NCBI RefSeq assembly: GCF_902859585.1
Contig: NZ_CADIJM010000003.1
Location: forward strand, 496,001 to 560,000
Length of the DNA: 64,000 bases
Direction: 5' to 3'
DNA from: Achromobacter animicus
Lineage (GTDB): Bacteria; Pseudomonadota; Gammaproteobacteria; Burkholderiales; Burkholderiaceae_B
The notes under the pieces: generated by a model
Seen by the model: the letters and a program-made list of their open reading frames with translations, nothing else
What the model was told of the DNA's origin: nothing
The model's database searches: none
Shown here: positions 57,329 to 64,000 of the stretch, piece after piece
Numbering within the stretch: position 1 is the stretch's first letter
How the letters are laid out: each line of letters starts with the position of its first letter
Position numbers and translations under genes: made by a program

Positions 57329-58306
57329 GTGCAGACACTCAAACTGATCGTCCGGGAAGTCCGGCAGGAATCACCGCTGATCCGCTCGTTCCGGCTGGCG
57401 CGCGAGGACGGCGGCACGCTGCCCGCGTTTGGCCCCGGTGCGCACCTGAAGGTGACGGTGCCGGGCCTGCGCGATCCGCGCTGCTATTCGCTGGTGCAGT
57501 TGGCGCCCGAAGCCGGCCGCTTTGCCGAGCCGGCGGAATATCGCCTGGGCGTGCGGCTGGAAGACCCCAGTCAGGGCGGATCGCGCCACATGCACGCGCT
57601 GGCCGAGGGCGACGTCCTGACCGTGGAAGGCCCCAAGAACGACTTTCCGCTGCATGAATCCCCCGCGGGCGATGAGCCGGTCGTGCTGATCGCAGGCGGC
57701 ATCGGCATCACGCCCATCGCGTCCATGGCCGCCGCGCTCAAGTCAGCCGGCCGCGCCTTCCATCTGCACTACTGCGGCCGCAGCAAGGACCAGCTTGCGT
57801 TCCTGCCTGAACTGCAGGCGCTGGCGGGCGGCGACCTGACGCTGCACGCCGACGACGATCCGTCCTGCCGGTTCGATCTGCAGGCGCTGCTTGCCGCGTC
57901 CAACCCGCGCCAGCACCTGTATGTCTGTGGCCCGAAGGGCCTGATCGACGCCGTCATCCAGGGCGCGCACGCGCGCCACTGGCCCGACGCCCACATCCAT
58001 TTCGAACTCTTCACCACGGCCGCCGCGCAGGCCGGCGACCAGGCCTTCGAGGTCGAGCTGCGCCAGTCCGGCCGCGTGCTGACGATCCCCGCCGACAAGA
58101 CCATCGTCGAGGTCATGGAAGACGAAGGCTGCGACCCGATGTACGACTGCAAGCGCGGCGAATGCGGCGTCTGCCAGGCCACCGTGCTGGAAGGCGAGCC
58201 CGATCACCGCGACTACTACCTGTCCGATACCGAGAAGGCCAGCGGCAAGATCATCCAGATCTGCATCTCGCGCGCAAAGTCCGCGCGCCTGGTGCTGGAC
58301 CTGTAA
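57329..58306 (+). CDS. Flavin/2Fe-2S oxidoreductase, Rieske-oxygenase reductase type
   Basis: A 325-residue reductase of the phthalate-dioxygenase reductase/VanB type, passing electrons from NAD(P)H through FMN to a C-terminal 2Fe-2S ferredoxin domain. Seen in order: flavin-binding RCYSLVQLAPE, nucleotide-binding IAGGIGITPIASMAAAL, and the ferredoxin cysteines in YDCKRGECGVCQATVL and IQICISRA. It starts at GTG 57329. It is followed by the oxygenase alpha gene after 19 bp, which makes it the likely electron donor of that enzyme. Confidence 0.9.
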   Translation: MQTLKLIVREVRQESPLIRSFRLAREDGGTLPAFGPGAHLKVTVPGLRDPRCYSLVQLAPEAGRFAEPAEYRLGVRLEDPSQGGSRHMHALAEGDVLTVEGPKNDFPLHESPAGDEPVVLIAGGIGITPIASMAAALKSAGRAFHLHYCGRSKDQLAFLPELQALAGGDLTLHADDDPSCRFDLQALLAASNPRQHLYVCGPKGLIDAVIQGAHARHWPDAHIHFELFTTAAAQAGDQAFEVELRQSGRVLTIPADKTIVEVMEDEGCDPMYDCKRGECGVCQATVLEGEPDHRDYYLSDTEKASGKIIQICISRAKSARLVLDL

Positions 58307-58325
58307 GCCCGACGAGGAAGCCATC

Positions 58326-59645
58326 ATGGCCAAATACCGCGACAATCCCGACGCCATCCGCGCGCTGCTCCGCGACACCGAGGTGCACAAGGACCTCTTC
58401 ATCGACCAGGAACTGTTCGACCTGGAAATGGAGCGCCTGTACGCCAACACCTGGGTCTTCGTCGGCCACGACAGCCAGGTGCCCAACGCCGGCGACTACA
58501 TCACCACCACCGTCGGCAACCAGCCCGTGGTGATGGTGCGCCACAGCGACAAGACGGTGCGCGTGCTGCACAACCGCTGCCCGCACAAGGGCACCATGGT
58601 CGCGGGCGAGGCCTGCGGCAACACGGGCAAGTTCTTTCGCTGTCCTTATCACGCCTGGACCTTCAAGACCGACGGCAGCCTGCTGTCGATCCCGCTGAAA
58701 AAGGGCTACGAGAACACCGGCCTGGAAAATTGCGAAGCCAGCCAGGGCATGGCCGCCGTCAAAGACGTGCGCAACCATCGCGGCTTCGTGTTCTGCCGCT
58801 TGAATCCCGAGGGCCAGTCGTTCGAGGAATTCTTCGGCGACTCGCTGTCCACGCTGGACAACATGGTGGACCGGTCGCCGGAAGGCCGCCTGGAAGTCGC
58901 GGGCGGCGTGCTGCGCTACATGCACCGCTGCAACTGGAAGATGCTGGTCGACAACCAGACCGACACCTGCCATCCAATGGTCGCGCACGAATCGTCGGCG
59001 GGCACGGCCGTCAAGGTCTGGGAACAGGCGCCCGAGGGCACGCCCAAGCCGATGGCGGTGGAACTGTTCGCGCCGTTCATCTCGCCGTACGAGTTCTTCG
59101 AGAACATGGGGATCCGCGTCTGGGAAAACGGCCACGGACATACCGGCGTGTCGGACTCGATCCACGCGTCGTACTCCGGCATTCCGGGCTACTGGGAGTC
59201 GATGGTGCAAGCCTACGGCGAGGATCGCGCCAAGCAGATCCTGGGCGACGTGCGCCACAACACCGTCTACTTCCCCAACATCATGGTCAAGGGTCCGATC
59301 CAGACGCTGCGGATCTTCAAGCCGATTGCCGCCGACCGTACGCTGGTGGAGTCCTGGACCTTCCGCCTGGTGGGCGCGCCGGACCTGCTGCTGGAACGCA
59401 CCCTCATGTACAACCGGCTCATCAATGCGCCGACGTCCGTGGTCGGCCACGACGACCTCGAAATGTACGAACGCGCGCAGGACGGCCTGCATTCGCGTGC
59501 GCGGGACTGGGTGAACGTGGGGCGGCTCTACGCGCCCGGCGAAGCGGACCAGAAGAACGTCGTCACCAATGGCACCAACGAATGGCAGATGCGCAACCAA
59601 TATCGCGCATGGGGCCGCTACATGACCGGACCGGAGTCGGTATGA
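58326..59645 (+). CDS. Rieske aromatic-ring-hydroxylating oxygenase, alpha subunit
   Basis: A 439-residue oxygenase that adds dioxygen to an aromatic or related substrate. The Rieske cluster ligands lie in NRCPHKG and RCPYHAW near residues 85-110. The mononuclear iron site is in MLVDNQTDTCHPMVAH, where the two His and a later Asp bind iron. The C-terminal half has the substrate-pocket fold. The gene overlaps the beta subunit gene by 4 bp (ATGA). The substrate cannot be predicted, but the reductase, ligase and thiolase-like neighbours point to an aromatic acid. Confidence 0.9.
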   Translation: MAKYRDNPDAIRALLRDTEVHKDLFIDQELFDLEMERLYANTWVFVGHDSQVPNAGDYITTTVGNQPVVMVRHSDKTVRVLHNRCPHKGTMVAGEACGNTGKFFRCPYHAWTFKTDGSLLSIPLKKGYENTGLENCEASQGMAAVKDVRNHRGFVFCRLNPEGQSFEEFFGDSLSTLDNMVDRSPEGRLEVAGGVLRYMHRCNWKMLVDNQTDTCHPMVAHESSAGTAVKVWEQAPEGTPKPMAVELFAPFISPYEFFENMGIRVWENGHGHTGVSDSIHASYSGIPGYWESMVQAYGEDRAKQILGDVRHNTVYFPNIMVKGPIQTLRIFKPIAADRTLVESWTFRLVGAPDLLLERTLMYNRLINAPTSVVGHDDLEMYERAQDGLHSRARDWVNVGRLYAPGEADQKNVVTNGTNEWQMRNQYRAWGRYMTGPESV

Positions 59646-60133
59646 GCGCAAGCGACCGCGAGTTGATCGATTTTGTCTACGCCGAGGCGCGCCTGCTGGA
59701 TGAGCTGCGCTTTGAGGACTGGCTGGACCTGTACACCGAGGACGGCTACTACTGGATGCCGCTGGCGCACGGCCAGACCGATGCGAAGCTGCATGCGTCG
59801 CTGATGTATGAAGACAAGCTGCTGCTGCGCGTGCGTGTGGAGCGGCTGGCGGGCCAGCGCACGTTTTCGCAGCAGCCCAAGAGCCGCTGCCATCATCTGC
59901 TGCAGGCGCCCACGGTCGAACATGACCACCCGGAGGCCGCGCCATCCGAGGGGCGTCACGTCGTGCGCACCGCCTTCCATTACGTCGAGACGCGGCAGGA
60001 CGCGCAGACGCTGTATGCAGGCTGGGCGACGCATCACCTGGTGGAGCAGGAAGGCGCGCTGCGCATCCGGCTCAAGCGCGTGGACCTCGTCAACTGCGAC
60101 GCTGCGTTCGGCAACATCCAACTGTTCATGTAG
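59642..60133 (+). CDS. Rieske oxygenase beta subunit
   Basis: A 163-residue structural subunit (SnoaL-like cone fold) of the ring-hydroxylating oxygenase. Family features include FEDWLDLYTEDGYYWMPL at about 24-41 and RVDLVNCDAAFGNIQLFM at the end. It overlaps the alpha subunit by 4 bp and precedes the ligase gene by 9 bp, so the four proteins are translationally linked. Confidence 0.88.
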   Translation: MSASDRELIDFVYAEARLLDELRFEDWLDLYTEDGYYWMPLAHGQTDAKLHASLMYEDKLLLRVRVERLAGQRTFSQQPKSRCHHLLQAPTVEHDHPEAAPSEGRHVVRTAFHYVETRQDAQTLYAGWATHHLVEQEGALRIRLKRVDLVNCDAAFGNIQLFM

Positions 60134-60142
60134 GAGCGGACC

Positions 60143-61783
60143 GTGACCGCCACCGTCCACCAGGCATTTGCCGACACCGCGTCCCGCCACGGCGGCCATC
60201 CGTTCCTGTGCATCCTGCCCGAAACCGCCGAGGCCTATGGCATCGCTGCGGGGGAACTGACCTACGCCGCAGCCGCCGACGCCATCGAGACGCTACGCGC
60301 CGCGTATGCCGACGCCGGCTACGGCCATGGACACCGCGCGGGGCTGCTGCTGGAGAACCGGCCCGCCTTCTTCCTGCACTGGTTCGCGCTGAACGCGCTG
60401 GGGGTGTCGGTTGTGCCGATCAACCCGGACCTGCGCGCCGCCGAACTGGAATACCTGGCTGGCCACTCCGAGATCGCGTTGGCGGTCGCCCTGCCCGGCC
60501 GCCACGCGGACCTGCTGGCCGCCGCGCAACGCGCGGGCCGCGAGTTGCGCGTGATGGGCCCGGACGATGCGCCGCCCGCCGCGCCGTTCCCGGCGCCATT
60601 GCAAGGCACGGCGCTGTCGGAACTGACCGAGTGCGCGCTGCTCTACACGTCCGGCACAACAGGCCGGCCGAAAGGCTGCATCCTGCCCAACCGCTATTTC
60701 CTGCACGCGGGCGGCTGGTATGCACGCATTGGCGGGCTTGCGGCGTTGCGGCCGGGACAGGAACGCATGCTGACGCCGCTGCCGCTGGTGCACATGAACG
60801 CCATGGCGTATTCCGCCATGGCGATGGTGCTGACGGGCGGCTGCCTGATTCCGCTGGACCGCTTCCACCCCCGCTCGTGGTGGGGCAGCGTGCGCGAATC
60901 GCGCGCCACCGTGCTGCACTATCTGGGCGTCATGCCCGCCATTCTGATGAAGGCCGAGCCCACCCCGCAGGATCTGCAGCCCGCCATCCGCTTCGGCTTC
61001 GGCGCGGGCGTGGACCGCAAGCTGCATGCGCCCTTCGAGGCGCGGTTCGGCTTTCCGCTGCTGGAAGCCTGGGCCATGACCGAGACCGGCGCGGGCGCCG
61101 TCATCATCGCCAATCAGGAACCGCGCCACGTCGGCACCAGCAGCTTCGGCAGCGAGGAAGATGACGTGGAAGTGCGCATTGTGACCGACGCGGGTGAACC
61201 GGCCGCCATTGGCGAGCCGGGCGAACTGCTGGTGCGCCATGCCGGGGAAGATCCGCGCTATGGCTTTTTTGCCGGCTACCTGAAGGACGAGGCCGCCACC
61301 AACGAAGCCTGGGAAGGCGGCTGGTTCCACACCGGCGACATCGTGCGCCGCGAGGCCGACGGCGCGCTGCGCTTCGTGGACCGCAAGAAGAACGTGATCC
61401 GCCGCAGCGGCGAGAACATCTCGGCCGTGGAAGTGGAAAGCGTGCTGATGCAGCATCCGCTGGTCAAGGCCGTGGCGGTGGCCGCCGTGCCGGACCCGGT
61501 GCGCGGCGACGAAGTGCTGGCGTGCGTGGTGCCCGAGGCCGCACCCGCCGACGCGGATGCGATGGCCGAGGCCGCGCGCAGCATCGTGCAATGGTCGCTG
61601 TCGCAGCTGGCGTATTACAAGGCACCCGGCTATGTCGCGTTCGTGGACAGCCTGCCGCTCACCACCACCAACAAGATCCAGCGCGGCGAAATGAAGGCGC
61701 TGGCGCCCGGCCTGCCGGGCACGGCGCGCTGCGTGGACACCTGCCATCTGAAGAAGCGTCCGGCCGAAGGGGCCCACCGATGA
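60143..61783 (+). CDS. AMP-forming acyl-CoA ligase
   Basis: A 546-residue ATP-dependent synthetase that activates a carboxylic acid as its CoA thioester. The P-loop YTSGTTGRPKGCI is near residue 169, the A8 region FHTGDIVRREADG is near residue 395 and the catalytic lysine lies near NKIQRGEMK toward the C-terminus. The start is GTG 60143, preceded by TAGGAG. It overlaps the thiolase-like gene by 4 bp (ATGA). The substrate is likely the aromatic acid handled by the operon. The C-terminal extension PGTARCVDTCHLKKRPAEG is unusual. Confidence 0.88.
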   Translation: MTATVHQAFADTASRHGGHPFLCILPETAEAYGIAAGELTYAAAADAIETLRAAYADAGYGHGHRAGLLLENRPAFFLHWFALNALGVSVVPINPDLRAAELEYLAGHSEIALAVALPGRHADLLAAAQRAGRELRVMGPDDAPPAAPFPAPLQGTALSELTECALLYTSGTTGRPKGCILPNRYFLHAGGWYARIGGLAALRPGQERMLTPLPLVHMNAMAYSAMAMVLTGGCLIPLDRFHPRSWWGSVRESRATVLHYLGVMPAILMKAEPTPQDLQPAIRFGFGAGVDRKLHAPFEARFGFPLLEAWAMTETGAGAVIIANQEPRHVGTSSFGSEEDDVEVRIVTDAGEPAAIGEPGELLVRHAGEDPRYGFFAGYLKDEAATNEAWEGGWFHTGDIVRREADGALRFVDRKKNVIRRSGENISAVEVESVLMQHPLVKAVAVAAVPDPVRGDEVLACVVPEAAPADADAMAEAARSIVQWSLSQLAYYKAPGYVAFVDSLPLTTTNKIQRGEMKALAPGLPGTARCVDTCHLKKRPAEGAHR

Positions 61784-62949
61784 GCCGCCTGGGCTACGAC
61801 GGCGTGGTGGCGGCCCTGCCCGTCACGATTCCGTACGAACGCTATTCCACGCACGCCGCGCACTGGTGGCTGGGCCGCGCACTGGGCGCGCTGATCCGGC
61901 AGTCCGGGTTGGCCAAGACCGACGTCGATGGCCTGTGCGTGTCCAGCTTCACGCTCGCGCCCGACACCGCGGTCGGTCTGGTCCAGCATCTGGGCATGAC
62001 GCCGCGCTGGCTCGATCACATTCCGATGGGCGGCGCGAGCGGCGTGGCCGCGCTGCGCCGTGCGGCGCGCGCCGTGCAGGCGGGCGATGCCAACGTCGTG
62101 GCCTGCCTGGCCGGCGACACGAACCACGTGGACTCGTTCCGCAACACGGTCAGCCAGTTCTCGCGCTTTGCGCAGGACGCCGTCTACCCGTACGGCGCGG
62201 GCGGCCCGAACGCCAGCTTTGCCCTGCTGACCGCCAACTACATGCGCGAGACGGGCGCCACGCGCGAAGACTTCGGCAAGCTCTGCGTGGCCCAGCGCGA
62301 CAACGCCCTGCGCTATCCGCACGCGCTGATGAAAAAGCCGCTGACGCTGGCGCAGTATCTGGACGCGCGCGTCATCACCGAGCCGATCCACCTGTTCGAC
62401 TGCGTCATGCCGTGCGCCGGGGCCGACGCATTCCTGGTCATGAGCGAGGACCGCGCCCGCGCGCTGAAGCTGCCTTACGCGCGCATCCTGTCGACCATCG
62501 AGCGCCACAACGCCTGGATCGACGATCCGATCCAGACGCGGGGAGGCTGGACCATGGACGTGGACGAGCTGTACGGGCAAGCCAACGCCGCGCCGGCCGA
62601 CATGGATTTCCTGCAGGCCTACGACGACTATCCCGTCATCAACCTGATGCAGATGGAAGACCTGGGTTTCTGCCAAAAAGGCGCCGCGCCGCAATTCGTG
62701 CGGGACAACACCTTTACCGTGGACGGCAGCTTTCCGTTCAACACCAATGGCGGCCAGTTGTCGGTCGGCCAGGCCGGCGCGGCCGGCGGCTATCTGGGCA
62801 TGGTCGAGGCGCTGCGCCAGTTGACCGGCACGGCCGGCGGCACGCAGGTCAGCGATGCGAAGCTGGGCATGGTGAGCGGCTTCGGCATGATCAATTACGA
62901 CCGCGGGCTGTGCACGGCCGCGGCGATTCTGGCAAGGAGCGACGCATGA
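61780..62949 (+). CDS. Thiolase-fold protein lacking the catalytic Cys and His (lipid-transfer/aldolase type)
   Basis: A 389-residue member of the thiolase superfamily. The position of the nucleophilic Cys reads PMGGASGVAAL (Gly-Ala-Ser-Gly, residues 84-88), and the GHP-type His reads NGGQLSVGQAGAAGG, with Gln 331. YDDYPVIN near residues 281-288 replaces the usual Cys/His motif. These changes occur in Ltp2-like retro-aldolases, which partner with DUF35 proteins. A DUF35 protein is encoded immediately downstream, overlapping by 4 bp. The likely role is C-C bond cleavage of a CoA-linked hydroxy compound rather than thiolysis. Confidence 0.85.
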   Translation: MSRLGYDGVVAALPVTIPYERYSTHAAHWWLGRALGALIRQSGLAKTDVDGLCVSSFTLAPDTAVGLVQHLGMTPRWLDHIPMGGASGVAALRRAARAVQAGDANVVACLAGDTNHVDSFRNTVSQFSRFAQDAVYPYGAGGPNASFALLTANYMRETGATREDFGKLCVAQRDNALRYPHALMKKPLTLAQYLDARVITEPIHLFDCVMPCAGADAFLVMSEDRARALKLPYARILSTIERHNAWIDDPIQTRGGWTMDVDELYGQANAAPADMDFLQAYDDYPVINLMQMEDLGFCQKGAAPQFVRDNTFTVDGSFPFNTNGGQLSVGQAGAAGGYLGMVEALRQLTGTAGGTQVSDAKLGMVSGFGMINYDRGLCTAAAILARSDA

Positions 62950-64000
62950 CCGAGCCGCTGGCCAAGCCGCCTCGCAAGAATCCCGTCGCGCGCACCCGGC
63001 AGCCCACGCTGCCGCCGGGCTCGCGCAGCCGCAGCGCGCTGGGGCTGACCGCTGCCGCCGCCGAAGGGCGCTTCGATCTGCAGACCTGCGCCGAGTGCGG
63101 CACGGTGCAGTACCCGCCGCGCGAAGTCTGCGGCCATTGCCTGTCGGAACACCTGCCGTGGCGGCCCGCCGATCCGAACGGCGTGCTGCTGGTCAGCACC
63201 ACGCTGCATCACAGCAACGACCTGTATTTCCGCGAACGCCTGCCCTGGCGCGTGGGCACGGTGCGGATGGACGCCGGTCCGTCCGTCGTGGCGCACGTCC
63301 ACCAGGACTGCGCCGACGGCGGCCGCGTACGCCTCGCGTTGAAACTGGACCGCAGCGGCCAGGCCGTGATGATTGCCCTGCCCGAAAGGAATACGCCGAA
63401 CATGGAAGACGACAAGACACTGCGCGAGACCTCGTGCGATCCGAAATTCCGCCGCGTGCTGGTCACCGACGGCAAGTCGGCCGTCGGTCAGGCTGTGGCG
63501 CGCGCGCTGCTGGATGCGGGAAGCCCGATGATCTTTCTGGGCGATCCGCAGGCCTGGAAGCGTGACGCCGCGTTTGACGCGCTGGCGGCCGATCCGCGCG
63601 TGCAGGCGGTGACGCTGGACGTGACCGACACCGATTCCGTCGAGCGTGTGGCCGCGTCGATTGGCGGCAAAGTCGAGATCCTGGTGAACACGGCGGACCT
63701 GGAGCGCGAAGGCGGACTGCTTAGCCGCAAGGACGTGAACACCGCGCGCGACGCGATGGACGTCAACGTACTGGGCCTGATGCGGCTGGCGCAGAGCTTC
63801 GGCCCCGCGCTGTGCGGCCGCGCCGCCGACGGCGTGAACAACGCCGCCGCGTGGGTCAACGTACTGTCAATCTACGCGCACATGAACCTGCCATCGCGCG
63901 GCATGTGGTCCGCGTCCAAGGCCGCCGCGCTATCGCTGGCGCAATGCCTGCGCGCCGAAATGCGTGGCGCGGGCGTGCGGGTGGTGAACGTGTTTCCCGG
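62946..64000 (+). CDS. DUF35 zinc-ribbon/OB-fold protein fused to a degenerate short-chain dehydrogenase (partial)
   Basis: A fusion of at least 351 residues that runs off the right edge. Residues 48-65 form the zinc ribbon with Cys 48, 51, 62 and 65 (CAECGTVQYPPREVCGHC). An OB-fold follows to about 150. From 168 a Rossmann domain begins with VLVTDGKSAVGQAVARALL, later VNTADLEREG and VLSIYAHMNL. At the SDR catalytic position Ser 308 and Lys 325 are kept, but the usual Tyr is Trp 321 (MWSASK). The first glycine of the cofactor motif is also altered. The SDR part may thus bind cofactor without normal catalysis. DUF35 should pair with the thiolase-like protein. Confidence 0.85.
   Translation, partial: MTEPLAKPPRKNPVARTRQPTLPPGSRSRSALGLTAAAAEGRFDLQTCAECGTVQYPPREVCGHCLSEHLPWRPADPNGVLLVSTTLHHSNDLYFRERLPWRVGTVRMDAGPSVVAHVHQDCADGGRVRLALKLDRSGQAVMIALPERNTPNMEDDKTLRETSCDPKFRRVLVTDGKSAVGQAVARALLDAGSPMIFLGDPQAWKRDAAFDALAADPRVQAVTLDVTDTDSVERVAASIGGKVEILVNTADLEREGGLLSRKDVNTARDAMDVNVLGLMRLAQSFGPALCGRAADGVNNAAAWVNVLSIYAHMNLPSRGMWSASKAAALSLAQCLRAEMRGAGVRVVNVFP

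Overview
The window looks like chromosome from a high-GC beta-proteobacterium of the Alcaligenaceae (Achromobacter/Bordetella type). This rests on the strongly G/C-biased third codon positions, on protein families typical of that group (Gram-negative general porin, RhlE helicase, minCDE with a long MinC linker, dusB-fis-purH-ruvC-ruvA), and on the dense packing of short operons on both strands. I saw no rRNA, tRNA, CRISPR array, integrase or insertion sequence. The genus assignment is inference from family content, not from a database match.

Layout. 1-2.5 kb: partial IclR regulator, a MoaB/CinA-type domain protein and an EI24 membrane protein. 2.5-8.9 kb: thioredoxin-like protein, RhlE helicase, AzlCD exporter, IlvE aminotransferase, a zinc-finger protein, an NTF2-fold protein and a YheT-type hydrolase. 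8.9-12.3 kb: BepA-like protease, GalU and a CtaG-like protein. 12.3-18.8 kb: a metal-ion region with a porin, the Mg2+ P-type ATPase MgtA, a Pro-rich leader peptide that resembles enterobacterial MgtL, a stand-alone MgtC-tail-like protein, and a cation antiporter behind a yybP-ykoY (Mn2+) riboswitch. 18.9-29.6 kb: pepP, TM2 protein, UbiH-type hydroxylase, dusB, fis, purH, ruvC, ruvA, an NDUFA9-like protein, threonine dehydratase and ruvB on the opposite strand. 29.6-33.5 kb: a two-component system and an usher-like outer-membrane protein. 33.6-42.4 kb: recQ, a divergent cytochrome bd-like pair, glnS, minCDE and a small lipoprotein. 42.6-46.9 kb: a frameshifted isochorismatase gene, a 37-bp tandem repeat with GGTGTCTGACACC palindromes, ettA, a DMT exporter and an acidic hypothetical protein. 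46.9-52.5 kb: dppABCDF-type transporter. 52.6-64 kb: MarR regulator and a divergent, tightly packed catabolic operon (iorA, iorB, Rieske reductase, dioxygenase alpha and beta, acyl-CoA ligase, thiolase-like protein, DUF35-SDR fusion) that runs off the right edge.

Most interesting points: (1) a 21-codon leader ORF containing Asp-Pro-Glu-Pro upstream of mgtA, followed by a C-rich Rho-loading-like tract, which suggests an MgtL-type Mg2+ sensor in a beta-proteobacterium; (2) a CydAB-like pair whose subunit I lacks all three haem-ligand positions; (3) the catabolic operon, which combines an indolepyruvate oxidoreductase, a Rieske oxygenase, a thiolase fold without Cys/His catalytic residues, and a DUF35-SDR fusion whose SDR catalytic Tyr is Trp; (4) a Mn2+ riboswitch in front of a CaCA-type antiporter.
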